Counted from the first letter of the stretch, positions 1 to 8,195 are shown. The stretch is DNA of 31,437 nucleotides from an uncultured Clostridia bacterium (GCA_910585795.1 CAJUFV010000095.1:1-31437), one strand, 5' to 3'. Made by a program: numbers and translations. The notes: generated by a model from the sequence alone, not told the origin.

Positions 1-50
1 CGATGATACTTGGCGGGAGACTGCCTGGAAAAGTAGAAAGCTGCCGGAAC
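1..50 (+). rRNA. rrf: 5S ribosomal RNA, 3' end only
   Basis: The first 50 bases match the conserved 3' half of bacterial 5S rRNA: a GATGATACTTGG stretch, a GGCGGGAGACTGCCT helix and a closing CTGCCGGA. The 5' part lies before the window. It is followed at once by a tRNA, the usual end of an rRNA operon. A break inside an rRNA gene is also where draft assemblies often stop, so the window start may be a contig edge. Confidence 0.8.
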
Positions 51-62
51 TTACAAATGCTG

Positions 63-88
63 AAGATAACGACGGAGTCGTTATCTTT
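63..88 (+). other. Hairpin between 5S rRNA and tRNA-Asn
   Basis: Perfect 11-bp inverted repeat, AAGATAACGAC and its complement around a GGA loop. No long T run follows (TTTGGTGTTT), so a processing stem or weak terminator is more likely than a strong stop. Confidence 0.6.
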
Positions 89-105
89 GGTGTTTAAAGA
101 AATAT

Positions 106-181
106 TCCTCTATAGCTCAGTTGGCAGAGCGCGTGACTGTTAATCACGATGTCGCTGGTTCGAGCCCAGCTGGAGGAGCCA
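106..181 (+). tRNA. tRNA-Asn (anticodon GTT)
   Basis: A full cloverleaf can be drawn. The acceptor stem TCCTCTA pairs with TGGAGGA with one G-U pair. The D arm is GCTC/GAGC. The anticodon stem CGTGA/TCACG encloses the loop CTGTTAA, giving anticodon GTT. The T arm is GCTGG/CCAGC around TTCGAGC. The discriminator base is G and CCA is encoded. tRNA 3' ends are common ICE attachment sites, but no integrase or second copy of this 3' end is visible, so that role is unproven here. Confidence 0.97.
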
Positions 182-183
182 CG

Positions 184-220
184 AAGCCTTGAAATACTTT
201 GTATTTTAAGGCTTTTCTAC
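184..220 (+). terminator. Terminator after tRNA-Asn
   Basis: Stem AAGCCTT plus AAATAC pairs with GTATTT plus AAGGCTT around a TTT loop, followed by TTC and an AT-rich tract. It lies three bases after the tRNA CCA and probably ends the rRNA-tRNA transcript. Confidence 0.8.
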
Positions 221-270
221 ATAAAAAAATTTTTTAGTAAAAAACTTGAAAATATCATTTATGGCAGAGA

Positions 271-310
271 AGAGCTGAATTTTTGTTTTTAAAATTCGGC
301 TCTTTTTTTT
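271..310 (+). terminator. Rho-independent terminator
   Basis: Stem AGAGCTGAATTTT pairs with AAAATTCGGCTCT (one G-U pair), with eight or more T directly after. It is the second terminator in 130 bases and ends at the candidate insertion-sequence end. Confidence 0.8.
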
Positions 311-314
311 GTTC

Positions 315-335
315 GGCTCAATGTCAATAGTTGTG
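315..335. repeat. Candidate ISL3-type insertion-sequence end
   Basis: GGCTCAATGTCAATAGTTG resembles the terminal inverted repeats of Firmicute ISL3 elements as I remember them, and lies about 40 bp beyond the transposase stop codon, as expected. The opposite end is missing because the element is truncated on that side, so the pairing cannot be checked. Confidence 0.45.
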
Positions 336-376
336 GTGAAGAAAGTGAATGGAAAAATCACACATATTAAAGTATA

Positions 377-1222
377 TCAGCGACCTTGTTTAGCGAGGTC
401 GTTTTTGTAGCTGAACATATGCAGAATGCGATTGCGAAACCGCCCAAAATTGCGGTATCCGTAAGCATTACGTTTGAGTACCTTGATTTTGTTGTTGCAG
501 CCTTCGGTAAAACCGTTTGAGTATGGGACATCAAAGGAGTTCAGTATTCCGGTCTGCCAATTCAGCAATGTTTTGGCGCAATACATATATTCTTCAATAT
601 TAGAGCTTTCAGCGGATGAAATCCAGTCAGACATAAGCCGCTTTGCCGTCTGACGGTCATTGGCATCCATAATCTTGTAGAATTGCTCCTTGAGATAGTA
701 CGCATGAAGCATTTCGTCAGATATGTAAAGCAGAGAATTTACCCGTTCTTTTTCCCAGTCTTTAAGCTTGGCGTTTCGCTTTATGAGGAGGCGTTTTGAG
801 TGCTTGAATAACAGGCGGTACTTTTTGCCGTAGATTTGCTGTACCCGTTTTCTGACCTTATCGAAAGCCCAGACCATCTGACGGATAAAGTGGTAACGGT
901 CAATGACCTGAGTGCCGTTTTTAAAGAAGGCGCAGGCAATGTCTGTGTATTGCTGCCACATATCACTTACGAAGAAGCGTACCCGTTTACGTTGTTTTGG
1001 AGACCACTGACGCAGATAGCCAATAAGGGAGGATTGACTTCTGTCAGGAAGAATATCAAGAACTCTGTGAGAAGCGGGGTCAGTAATGATAGCCTGATAT
1101 TTTTGATTTCCGGTATTGCCCTTAAACTCATCAATAGCGAATACATGAGGGAGTTTTTGAGGTTTAGGGATATGAATAGTATCAAAAACGGTTCTTAGGA
1201 AATGGTAGTGGTCAATAATTGA
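377..1222 (-). pseudogene. ISL3-family transposase, N-terminally truncated
   Basis: The minus-strand frame from about 1222 down to 377 is open for some 281 codons and reads as the catalytic part of an ISL3 transposase: FDTIHIPKP, IDEFKGNTGNQKY (first acidic residue), FVSDMWQQY (second), IDRYHFIRQ, and SNGFTEGCNNKIK (catalytic Glu). The frame continues well upstream of its first Met at 959-961, so that Met is internal rather than the start. The N-terminal zinc-finger/helix-turn-helix part of the family (about 400 residues in full) is gone. Recognisable similarity ends near 1198, and a stop lies at 1241-1243. The remnant abuts the ParB-like gene, so the insertion or a later deletion probably removed sequence at this end of the mobile element. 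It is not expected to be active. Confidence 0.85.
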
Positions 1223-1245
1223 ACAACAAGGGAGATGACATTAAA

Positions 1246-2142
1246 ATGAACAATATTGATACAGAGGAATTAGAACGAGAAATTAAGGCTTGCCCCATTA
1301 CAAGGATTAAAATATCAGATACGGAAGTATATTCAAAGCATCCATTTCGGGTTGTTCATAATAAAGCGCTTGAAATGCTTGCAGAGGATATCAAGGAGAA
1401 TGGACTGCTTGAACCTATTATTGTCCGCGTCATAGGTTTTGGAGGTAAGTATGAAATACTAAGTGGGCATAGGCGTATAGCAGCCTTAAAATTGAATGGT
1501 AGTGATGAAGTCGATGCACGAATTATGAACTTCACGGATACCGAAGCAGCTAATGTGGTTATAAAATCTAATCTTCTACAGAGAGAAAAGGTATTGCCGT
1601 CAGAACGCGCGAGAATATATATGTTGCGTAATGAATGTCTAAAAAAGGAGAAATATGGGAGTCAGTACGCCGGGCGTACTGAGATTACGGATGAGATAAA
1701 AAAGATTTTAGCAAAAGAATTTAATGTTTCTGCAACAAGTATATTTGAATATATCCGATTGAATAATTTAATTGAGGAATTATTATATGCTCTTGATGGA
1801 GGTATAATCAAATTTAAAATAGCAGTTGCATTATCGACATTTCCCAAAAGACGGCAGGTTATTATATACAAATATTTTTTTGAAGAAGAAAAAGCTGTTT
1901 TAAACAATGAGTATATAAAGAAAATGAAAAAATACATAACAAATCTGACAGAAGAAATTCTTGAACAGATAACGTCAGAGCTTAATGCACCCAAGAAAAA
2001 AGCGGAAAAACCTGTTGACACTTTTGTAAATAAATATATCAGTCATTTCAAAAGCGAACAGGAGCTTTTTGACCGCCTTGAAAAATTGCTTATCGTATAT
2101 CTTGAAAATGAAAAGCATTTAGACAAGGCGGGTGGTGAATAG
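1246..2142 (+). CDS. ParB-like DNA-binding/nuclease-fold protein (IbrB-type)
   Basis: 298 residues. The N-terminal ParB/Srx-fold domain (about 28-120) has the LAEDIKENGLLEPI segment and the family GHRR motif at 74-77 (ILSGHRRIAAL), which in ParB proteins forms the nucleotide pocket. A helix-turn-helix region follows (about 155-210, FNVSATSIFEYIRL), then a charged C-terminal tail. The ATG at 1246 is chosen because AAGGGAG at 1228-1234 precedes it; a TTG at 1219 in the same frame lacks such a site. No ParA partner adjoins. Instead its stop overlaps the start of a PAPS-reductase-like gene by one base, the arrangement of the IbrB/IbrA pair. Either element partitioning or a regulatory/DNA-modifying role with its partner is possible; the pairing favours the second. 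Confidence 0.85.
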   Translation: MNNIDTEELEREIKACPITRIKISDTEVYSKHPFRVVHNKALEMLAEDIKENGLLEPIIVRVIGFGGKYEILSGHRRIAALKLNGSDEVDARIMNFTDTEAANVVIKSNLLQREKVLPSERARIYMLRNECLKKEKYGSQYAGRTEITDEIKKILAKEFNVSATSIFEYIRLNNLIEELLYALDGGIIKFKIAVALSTFPKRRQVIIYKYFFEEEKAVLNNEYIKKMKKYITNLTEEILEQITSELNAPKKKAEKPVDTFVNKYISHFKSEQELFDRLEKLLIVYLENEKHLDKAGGE

Positions 2143-2891
2143 TGAAAAATATATTTTTCTGGTCTGGTGGAAAGGACAGCACTGCCTCAATAATTCTTGC
2201 TCATATAAATCATTTGCCGATTACGGAAATAGTTTTCTGCGAGGTTATGTTTGATAAAAGCAGGAATATATCAGGGGAAACGCCTGCACATATTGATTTT
2301 GTAAAAAATATTGCAATACCGATATTTAGAGAATGGGGATATAAAGTAAAAATACTTCAAGCAGACAATGACTATATGGATTTATTTTTTCATACCATTA
2401 CAAAATCAAAGACAGAAGAAAATAACGGCAAGCATAGCGGATGGCTTATCGGGGGCAGGTGTGCGGGTAATGACAGATTGAAAATGAAACCCATACGACA
2501 ATACCGTAAAAGTATCGAGGGTGAGTATGTAGAGTATGTAGGAATAGCGTCGGACGAATCTAAACGCTTGGAACGTCTTACAGATAATAAGCGGTCTTTG
2601 CTTTATGAATATAATTGTACAGAGGAAATGACTTATGAGCTTTGCAAGAATTATGGACTGTTATCGCCAATATATAGCTTTACAAGGCGTAACGGATGTT
2701 GGTTCTGTCCAAATCAGTCATACAACGAGCTTGCATATTTAAAGTTTCTGCATCCTGAGTTATGGAATGAACTTAAAATATTATCGTGTGTGCCTGATTT
2801 GGTATCGCGTGGGTTCAGGTACGGCGTATCGTTTAACAAGGTGGAGGAAAAGGTAGACAAAATAATATCGCAAAAGTGGTTGGGGCAGTAA
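2142..2891 (+). CDS. PAPS-reductase-like PP-loop ATPase (IbrA-type)
   Basis: 249 residues, starting at a GTG that overlaps the TAG of the ParB-like gene (site GGTGGTGA). The PP-loop SGGKDST at residues 8-14 binds ATP and activates a substrate carbonyl by adenylation in this superfamily (PAPS reductase, CysD, DndC). Further family features are GGRCAGNDRLKMKP (near 104-117) and a C-terminal GCWFCPNQ with a CxxC (near 185-192), which may hold a metal or Fe-S cluster. The sulfate-assimilation partners of true CysH are absent, so assimilation is unlikely. The fused arrangement with a ParB-like gene matches IbrA/IbrB, known as regulators in Escherichia coli, and similar pairs on phages and ICEs. 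The substrate is unknown. Confidence 0.85.
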   Translation: MKNIFFWSGGKDSTASIILAHINHLPITEIVFCEVMFDKSRNISGETPAHIDFVKNIAIPIFREWGYKVKILQADNDYMDLFFHTITKSKTEENNGKHSGWLIGGRCAGNDRLKMKPIRQYRKSIEGEYVEYVGIASDESKRLERLTDNKRSLLYEYNCTEEMTYELCKNYGLLSPIYSFTRRNGCWFCPNQSYNELAYLKFLHPELWNELKILSCVPDLVSRGFRYGVSFNKVEEKVDKIISQKWLGQ

Positions 2892-2939
2892 AAGCTCCAT
2901 ATTTTTTTTGTGCTTAAAATTAAAATACAAAGAGTGGTG

Positions 2940-3335
2940 ATGTTGTTGAAACAAATTTATACATATTGTAATGAAAGCGGTGTATCTCAGGTTCTTGAAT
3001 TTCTGAAACATTCAGATGATAAAATCAAGAAAAAGTTTAAGTATCAGCTTAACATACTTGTAGCGGAGAACAGAATACTGTGTGAGCCGCACGTCAAGCA
3101 TTTCATCATAGAGCGTTACAGAATGTTCTATGAATTTAGGATAAAAATATCTAAAAAGATTGTTCGTATAATTTTCTGCGAAAGAGATGATAATATTGTA
3201 CTTCTTCACGCGTTTTACAAACACGATAAGCGTGATACTGAAAAGGCGCTGGAATGTGCTTTGAAAATATATGAACATTTAGAGAATGACAGTCTGCTGC
3301 CGTTTCAGTATTTGTGCGAGGTGATGCTGAAATGA
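2940..3335 (+). CDS. HigB/RelE-type (phage Gp49-like) toxin homologue, no antitoxin seen
   Basis: 131 residues from the ATG at 2940; a GTG at 2910 would add ten residues but has no ribosome site. The core follows the HigB/Gp49 pattern: VLEFLKHSDDKIKKKFKYQL (helices), then RMFYEFRIKISKKIVRIIF (strands, the FYEFRI signature), then NIVLLHAFYKHDKRDTEKA (the usual L-H-x-F-x-K-K segment). Family members are ribosome-dependent mRNA endonucleases normally paired with a HigA antitoxin just downstream. Here the next gene is instead a TadZ-like protein, overlapping by four bases (ATGA), so the two are probably translationally coupled. Function as a toxin, a silent relic or a repurposed RNase cannot be told apart from sequence. 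Confidence 0.7.
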   Translation: MLLKQIYTYCNESGVSQVLEFLKHSDDKIKKKFKYQLNILVAENRILCEPHVKHFIIERYRMFYEFRIKISKKIVRIIFCERDDNIVLLHAFYKHDKRDTEKALECALKIYEHLENDSLLPFQYLCEVMLK

Positions 3336-4483
3336 TAAGTGTTATCAGCGCATTTAAAAATCAGGCAATTCAGAATGAATTACGGCGGGATATAGAAAAT
3401 CATAATATATCATTTATGTGTGATGATTGTGCAAACACGGTGATGCTTTTGATGGAAGTTGAACAAAATCCGAATGTCGATGTGATTTTCATAAGGCATG
3501 CGGAAAGGAGAGATACTGACACGCATTTAGAGCAAATACGGAGTATTTCAAAGGATGTCCGCATTGTGCTTATTATAAGCGGATTGAGAAAACAGTATGT
3601 ACAATCGCAGCTTGACGGTTATCGTAAGAGATATAACATTGAGGATATTATCTTTGAGGGCAAGGGATTGGATAAGCTTGAAATCTTATCTATTATGAAC
3701 AAGGGCAGAATAGCGGAGACAGAGCAGGCAACAGAGGCAGAACAGCCTGTTAAGGAAACAGAAAAAACAGAGGTTGAAATTCTGAAAGAAAAACCGCCTG
3801 TGAATGAACCCGCAAAAGAGCTAAATGTTGAGCAGGAGAATCTAAAAAAAATAAAATCTGAAAAACCCAAATCATATAAGCCTAAAAAGCCTGTTTCAGA
3901 TATTAAACGGAAAAATAAAAAAGTATTACCGTATAAAATATCAGACAAATGCTGGGTTATTTCTGTTTTCGGTACAACGCATGGCGCCGGTGTTACGAAT
4001 ATGACGGCAAGCCTTGCGGAATATCTTGCAGGGAACGGTAAAAGGGTACTCGCTCTTAATCTGTCGGGCGGTGATGAGTTCCGATATATTAAAGGACAGG
4101 CTGAATACAGAGATGTAAAGTCATTGAATATATCCGAATTAAAAAAGGACTATGATATTATTCTTATTGACCTTGGCGTGCCTTACAGGATAAGCAGCGG
4201 AGGGGCTTTCAATGGTTATTCAAACGGATATGATTACAGAAATATTGAATTGCTGAAAAAATCCTCTTTGCAGATTATTATGTCATTGTCTGATGCTTGG
4301 CATATCAAGAAATGCGAATACTTTTTAAGTGATGAAACGTGGGCGGGAAAAATATCAAATTCATATATCTTTTTATTTGATACTGAACCGCCTAAGTCGT
4401 TACAGAAATACATGGTAAATCAGTTTGACCGAAACAGTCAGAGCTTTGCAAATGAGATTGCAGAGCTTTTTTTAATGGAATAG
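3332..4483 (+). CDS. tadZ: TadZ/CpaE-like pilus localisation protein with degenerate P-loop
   Basis: 383 residues. An N-terminal receiver-like alpha/beta domain (about 1-130) is followed by a Lys/Glu/Pro-rich linker (about 135-200) and a MinD/ParA-like domain (about 205-383). TadZ/CpaE proteins place the Tad pilus machine in the cell. The P-loop reads GTTHGAGVTN at about 213-222. The invariant Lys of GKT is replaced, so nucleotide hydrolysis is doubtful. The DYDIILIDLG strand is kept. The start is the ATG overlapping the toxin stop (site GAGGTG at 3319-3324). The rest of the Tad locus follows, including a second MinD-like ATPase with an intact P-loop two genes on. Confidence 0.8.
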   Translation: MISVISAFKNQAIQNELRRDIENHNISFMCDDCANTVMLLMEVEQNPNVDVIFIRHAERRDTDTHLEQIRSISKDVRIVLIISGLRKQYVQSQLDGYRKRYNIEDIIFEGKGLDKLEILSIMNKGRIAETEQATEAEQPVKETEKTEVEILKEKPPVNEPAKELNVEQENLKKIKSEKPKSYKPKKPVSDIKRKNKKVLPYKISDKCWVISVFGTTHGAGVTNMTASLAEYLAGNGKRVLALNLSGGDEFRYIKGQAEYRDVKSLNISELKKDYDIILIDLGVPYRISSGGAFNGYSNGYDYRNIELLKKSSLQIIMSLSDAWHIKKCEYFLSDETWAGKISNSYIFLFDTEPPKSLQKYMVNQFDRNSQSFANEIAELFLME

Positions 4484-4495
4484 GAGTGATAAATA

Positions 4496-5158
4496 TTGAA
4501 GAAGTTATTTGAAAATAAACTTGTTGTAGGCGGTGTATGTATTGTCATAGCCGCTATCCTTGCATTTCTGGTACTTCCGGGAATGTATAAGCAGAAAGAA
4601 AAGACGATATACATATGCCGTTTACAGTCGGATATTACGGCAGGGACAAAGATAGAAGCTGAAATGCTGAAAACCGTTGAGGTAGGTAGTTACGGGTTGC
4701 CCGAATCTGTTGTAAAAAATCCCGATGACCTTGTAGGCAAGTATGCAAAGGTTAGTTTGACAGCAGATGATTATCTATATTCTTCAAAATTTGCTGATTA
4801 TGTATCAGATGAACGCTTTGACAAGGCTGTGGCAGAGGGAAAGCGCCTCATTGCAGTAAGTGTACCGAGTAATGCCGCAAGTGTGGCAAATCAGCTTAAA
4901 GCTGGTGACAGGGTTACAGTTGCGTATTATACAGATGATAATGTCATTATTGATGATGCGCTTAAAGGTATAGAAATTTACAGCGTGGAAAATGAGGACG
5001 CTCAAAATCTGGAGAACGTGAAGGGGAGCGAGGATAAAGAGGACACAATCGCCGCAAATGTAACACTAATAGCAACAGAAGAACAGGCGGCGAAGCTTAT
5101 CAGTGCAGAGTATTCGGGAAAACTCCACATCATGTTAGAGAATAGAGGTGTGGCATAA
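4496..5158 (+). CDS. cpaB: Flp pilus assembly protein CpaB/RcpC-like (SAF domain)
   Basis: 220 residues with a TTG start after AGGAGTGAT. One N-terminal membrane anchor (about 9-29) leads to an extracytoplasmic SAF domain (about 38-105: SDITAGTKIEAEMLKTVEV, VGKYAKVSLTADDYL). A second part (about 115-215: LIAVSVPSNAASVANQLKAG) is typical of CpaB. In diderm bacteria RcpC works with the RcpA secretin; here no secretin gene is present, consistent with a single membrane, so it may contact wall peptidoglycan or the pilus base. It lies between two MinD-like genes; its stop overlaps the next ATG by one base. Confidence 0.85.
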   Translation: MKKLFENKLVVGGVCIVIAAILAFLVLPGMYKQKEKTIYICRLQSDITAGTKIEAEMLKTVEVGSYGLPESVVKNPDDLVGKYAKVSLTADDYLYSSKFADYVSDERFDKAVAEGKRLIAVSVPSNAASVANQLKAGDRVTVAYYTDDNVIIDDALKGIEIYSVENEDAQNLENVKGSEDKEDTIAANVTLIATEEQAAKLISAEYSGKLHIMLENRGVA

Positions 5159-5886
5159 TGAACGCGAAAGTTATATCTGTCTGGGGCGCAAACGGCAGCG
5201 GAAAAACTACAACGGCGGTTAATCTTGCGTTTTCTCTTGCACAGCGTAATTTCACGGTAGGACTTATTTCATCAAATATGTACTACGGAGAGATGCAGAC
5301 GCTTTGCGGCTGTAATATTCCCGAAGATCGCGGTATATACCACGCCCTTATGGGCGGCGAAACGAAGAATATGTTTGTGCAGGCAGGGAAAACGTCAGTA
5401 TTTGTTTTATCTGTCCCCGATAAATTCGACGCTATGCAGCTTACTACCGTATCTGCAAAAAGCGTTAAGGATATGCTTGATGACGCGGCTTTTCGTTTTG
5501 ATTATCTTGTAATAGACGGTGATACCGAACTGAATAACCCGATTTCAAGCATAGGAATGACGGAGGCTGATATGATTATCGCTGTGCATCGTCCATCGGT
5601 AAAGGATTGTCTATGGTACAGCGGTATGAAAGGTGTCGGTGACTTATTAAATCTGTCATATAAGACGGTGCATATCTTAAACACTCACGATAAGTCATGC
5701 GATTTATCGGCATATAAGTCAAGTATCGGTTTGACATTTGATTTTGAGCTTGGCTATGTGGAAAATGCAAATATCTATGCTAATACGGGGCAGGCTATTA
5801 TATTCCATGACTTGAGGCAGGAACGTGAGTATATATCTGGTATGAAAGCGCTGACAAGCTCGGTAATATTGGGAGGAGGACAGTAA
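5158..5886 (+). CDS. MinD/ParA-like ATPase of the Tad locus (second CpaE-like)
   Basis: 242 residues. It starts straight into an intact P-loop, GANGSGKTTT at 10-19, followed by VNLAFSLAQRNFTVGLIS. The Walker B-type strand FDYLVIDGD lies near 117-125, and SSIGMTEADMIIAVHRPS near 132-149 is the usual ParA/MinD switch area. It lacks the receiver-like domain of the upstream TadZ homologue. The two may act as an active/inactive pair, as inferred from their P-loops. Its stop (5884-5886) lies just before the TadA ATPase gene, and the GGAGGAGG at its 3' end serves as that gene's ribosome site. Confidence 0.8.
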   Translation: MNAKVISVWGANGSGKTTTAVNLAFSLAQRNFTVGLISSNMYYGEMQTLCGCNIPEDRGIYHALMGGETKNMFVQAGKTSVFVLSVPDKFDAMQLTTVSAKSVKDMLDDAAFRFDYLVIDGDTELNNPISSIGMTEADMIIAVHRPSVKDCLWYSGMKGVGDLLNLSYKTVHILNTHDKSCDLSAYKSSIGLTFDFELGYVENANIYANTGQAIIFHDLRQEREYISGMKALTSSVILGGGQ

Positions 5887-5887
5887 T

Positions 5888-7255
5888 ATGGACGTATTCA
5901 ATATAAATGATTTAATATATAAAGTTAATGTCAATACAACGTCGGACACTTCCAATCAGCAGACTATGGAATACAAAGATGTGCTTGATAAGATACGGCA
6001 TATCATATCAAAATACCATTCAGCGGAGTTGATAGACGTTATTTATTCGCCATCAGCAGGTGATAAACTGAAAAACCTCATAATCCGTTATCTTAATCAG
6101 AACAAAATGTCGGTGGAGGAATGTAAAAACATTTCTATGCTTGCAGACAGAATATACGAGGATATGGCGGGCTTTGGAATACTTACGAAATATCTTCAGA
6201 ATGAGGATGTAGAAGAGGTTAATATAAACGCTTGGAATTGTATTGAGGTTATCTATCCCGACAGGGTGGAACTTCTGGAGGAAACCTTTGTTTCCCCCGA
6301 TGACTGTATGGATAAAATCAAGAAGATGGTGTGGCTTGGCGGCTCTATTATTGACGGCTCTAACCCAAAAGTGGATAGTTTTATAGGTGAAGGTGTAAGA
6401 ATATCGGCTCTTATTCCGCCTTGTGTTGACAGCAAAACGGGCGGAGTGGCGTCAATCAGACGACAGAAAGAGAATGTCATAACCCGCAGGTTAATGATTG
6501 AGTATGGCAGCGCAACGCCAGAGGAATTGGAGTTTTTGCCCCTGTGCATTAACAATGGTGTATCTCTTGCGATTGCCGGCAGTACAGGCAGCGGTAAAAC
6601 AACCGACCTTGCATATTTGATTTCTTGTCTGGACAGAAAGAAGAGAATATATACGATTGAGGATACGCGTGAACTTAACATAGCTCAGTATGAGAACGGC
6701 AGAATGACAAACAGAGTTGTACAGACGCTTACGAAAGACGCGCCAAATCCAATCACAATGGATGATTTGCTAAAAGAAGCCTTGCGTTTCCACCCGTATG
6801 CGATTATTCCAGCCGAAATGCGCGGTGCTGAGGCTATGACAGCAGTTGAAGCAGGCAGAACAGGTCACGTTATCATATCAACGCTGCACGCAAATTCAGC
6901 GGTTGACGCATATAACCGTATTCTTTCAATGTGTGTTGCGACAGGCTTACAGTTATCAGAAAATAAAATCCTTGAATTTATTCTGGAGGCTATTCCTGTT
7001 GTTTTGTTCAAGCGTCAGCTACCTGATGGACGTCGTGTATATGATGAAATCTTTGAGGGTACAGGGATAAAAGACGGTAAAGTAATCGGAAATACCTTGT
7101 ATAAGTATGAGATTGAAGAAAATATATACAGTGCTGATGGACGGATTGAAAAAGTAATCGGTCATCATAAGAAGGTCAGCAAGATGTCGCAGGAACTTCT
7201 TCATCGTTTACGCTATGGCGGCGCGAGTGAGGACGCAATAAAACAATTTATGTAA
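5888..7255 (+). CDS. tadA: TadA/CpaF secretion ATPase
   Basis: 455 residues, the usual length. TadA/CpaF is the cytoplasmic hexameric ATPase that drives Flp pilus assembly. The N-terminal domain (about 85-200) includes GGSIIDGSNPKVDSFI and GEGVRISALIPP. The Walker A is GSTGSGKTT at about 231-239. An Asp box (YTIEDTRELNI) and a Walker B region (IIPAEMRGAEA, about 304-314) follow. The His box reads GHVIISTLHANSA. All family hallmarks are intact. It sits directly before the TadB and TadC genes with an 15-bp gap, so one operon is likely. Confidence 0.95.
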   Translation: MDVFNINDLIYKVNVNTTSDTSNQQTMEYKDVLDKIRHIISKYHSAELIDVIYSPSAGDKLKNLIIRYLNQNKMSVEECKNISMLADRIYEDMAGFGILTKYLQNEDVEEVNINAWNCIEVIYPDRVELLEETFVSPDDCMDKIKKMVWLGGSIIDGSNPKVDSFIGEGVRISALIPPCVDSKTGGVASIRRQKENVITRRLMIEYGSATPEELEFLPLCINNGVSLAIAGSTGSGKTTDLAYLISCLDRKKRIYTIEDTRELNIAQYENGRMTNRVVQTLTKDAPNPITMDDLLKEALRFHPYAIIPAEMRGAEAMTAVEAGRTGHVIISTLHANSAVDAYNRILSMCVATGLQLSENKILEFILEAIPVVLFKRQLPDGRRVYDEIFEGTGIKDGKVIGNTLYKYEIEENIYSADGRIEKVIGHHKKVSKMSQELLHRLRYGGASEDAIKQFM

Positions 7256-7270
7256 TGGAGGTTTTTAATA

Positions 7271-8176
7271 TTGCAAAATATAATATTGATTATGATATTC
7301 GCGCTCCTACTTACAGGAGCGTTTTTTATTGCCGGAATAAACCCGTTTAGAAGAAAAGCATACATTTCACTGTCTAAGCAGATACAGGAGGAAAAGTTTC
7401 GGAATGTTGATGAACGCTTTAGCAAACTTGATTTAAAAGACCGGCTTATTACAACAATTCAAAATACAGTAGCTATGGGTGGCAGCAATATGAAAATATT
7501 TGCACTTATGCTTGCCGTAGCTTGTGGAGCAGGGATAGGAATAGGCAAGATGTTGTTTACCGATACAGGTTTAGCGTTGGTTACGGGACTTGCTTTAATT
7601 CCTGTTCCTTACATATTTCTTAAAGTCAAGTCAAGATGGTATAAGCGTAATCAGGACGAGCTTCTGGAAAATACGCTGAGCCTTATAACAAACAGCTATA
7701 TAAGCTGTAACGATATTATAAAGGCTGTCAACGAAAACCTGTCAAAGCTTGACGTTCAGAGACCGTTTGCTGAATTTATCACAGATGTAACGCTGATTGA
7801 CAGTAATATCCGCAGAGGTTTACGGAGGTTAGAGCTGAAAATCAATAATAGATACTTCTCGGAATGGATTGATATTCTGGTGTTGTCACAGGAAAAGTCA
7901 GGTGATATGAGATTTATTTTGCCTGCTGTCATTGACGGTATGAATGACGCAAAAAAATTACAGATAGAGGCTGATACCGTAATGATGAACGTATGGAAGG
8001 AATACTTTATGTCTATTATCTTGGCATTTTCCATTATACCGATTTTAAGATTTTCAAACGCTGAATGGTTTAATATTCTTATAAATACCTTTGTCGGAAA
8101 GCTGCTTATAGTCTTAATGCTTGTGCTTACGATTATATCGGCTTTTCTGACATTGCGGATAAACAAACCGCTGTAA
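7271..8176 (+). CDS. tadB: TadB-like inner-membrane platform protein
   Basis: 301 residues, TTG start after GGAGG (7257-7261). Predicted membrane segments lie near 2-20, 78-97, 100-117 and, at the C-terminal end, 246-265 and 275-297. The type II secretion F-type cytoplasmic domain lies between (about 125-240, including VLSQEKSGDMRFILPAVIDGM as the signature area). TadB and TadC together form the membrane platform turned by TadA. The pairing with the next gene supports the call more firmly than any single motif. Confidence 0.85.
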   Translation: MQNIILIMIFALLLTGAFFIAGINPFRRKAYISLSKQIQEEKFRNVDERFSKLDLKDRLITTIQNTVAMGGSNMKIFALMLAVACGAGIGIGKMLFTDTGLALVTGLALIPVPYIFLKVKSRWYKRNQDELLENTLSLITNSYISCNDIIKAVNENLSKLDVQRPFAEFITDVTLIDSNIRRGLRRLELKINNRYFSEWIDILVLSQEKSGDMRFILPAVIDGMNDAKKLQIEADTVMMNVWKEYFMSIILAFSIIPILRFSNAEWFNILINTFVGKLLIVLMLVLTIISAFLTLRINKPL

Positions 8177-8195
8177 TAGGAAAGGAGAATTTGAT

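Noticed and set aside
380..404. CGACCT/AGGTCG hairpin followed by TTTTT as a plus-strand terminator
   Set aside because: It lies in the last codons of the minus-strand transposase; nothing on the plus strand upstream needs ending there, so it was not listed as a feature.
967..1185. A separate minus-strand frame suggesting a frameshift in the transposase
   Set aside because: The true transposase frame is open without a break from 377 to about 1222 and carries IDEFKGN and FVSDMW; the other frame has no family resemblance. The defect is truncation, not a frameshift.
836..1198. A 120-codon plus-strand frame
   Set aside because: It lies opposite the ISL3 transposase frame, whose conserved motifs run through the same bases on the minus strand.
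1246..2142. Classical ParA/ParB partition system
   Set aside because: No ParA gene adjoins; the MinD-like genes at 3332 and 5158 sit within the Tad locus and fit TadZ/CpaE roles better. No repeated parS-like sites were noticed.
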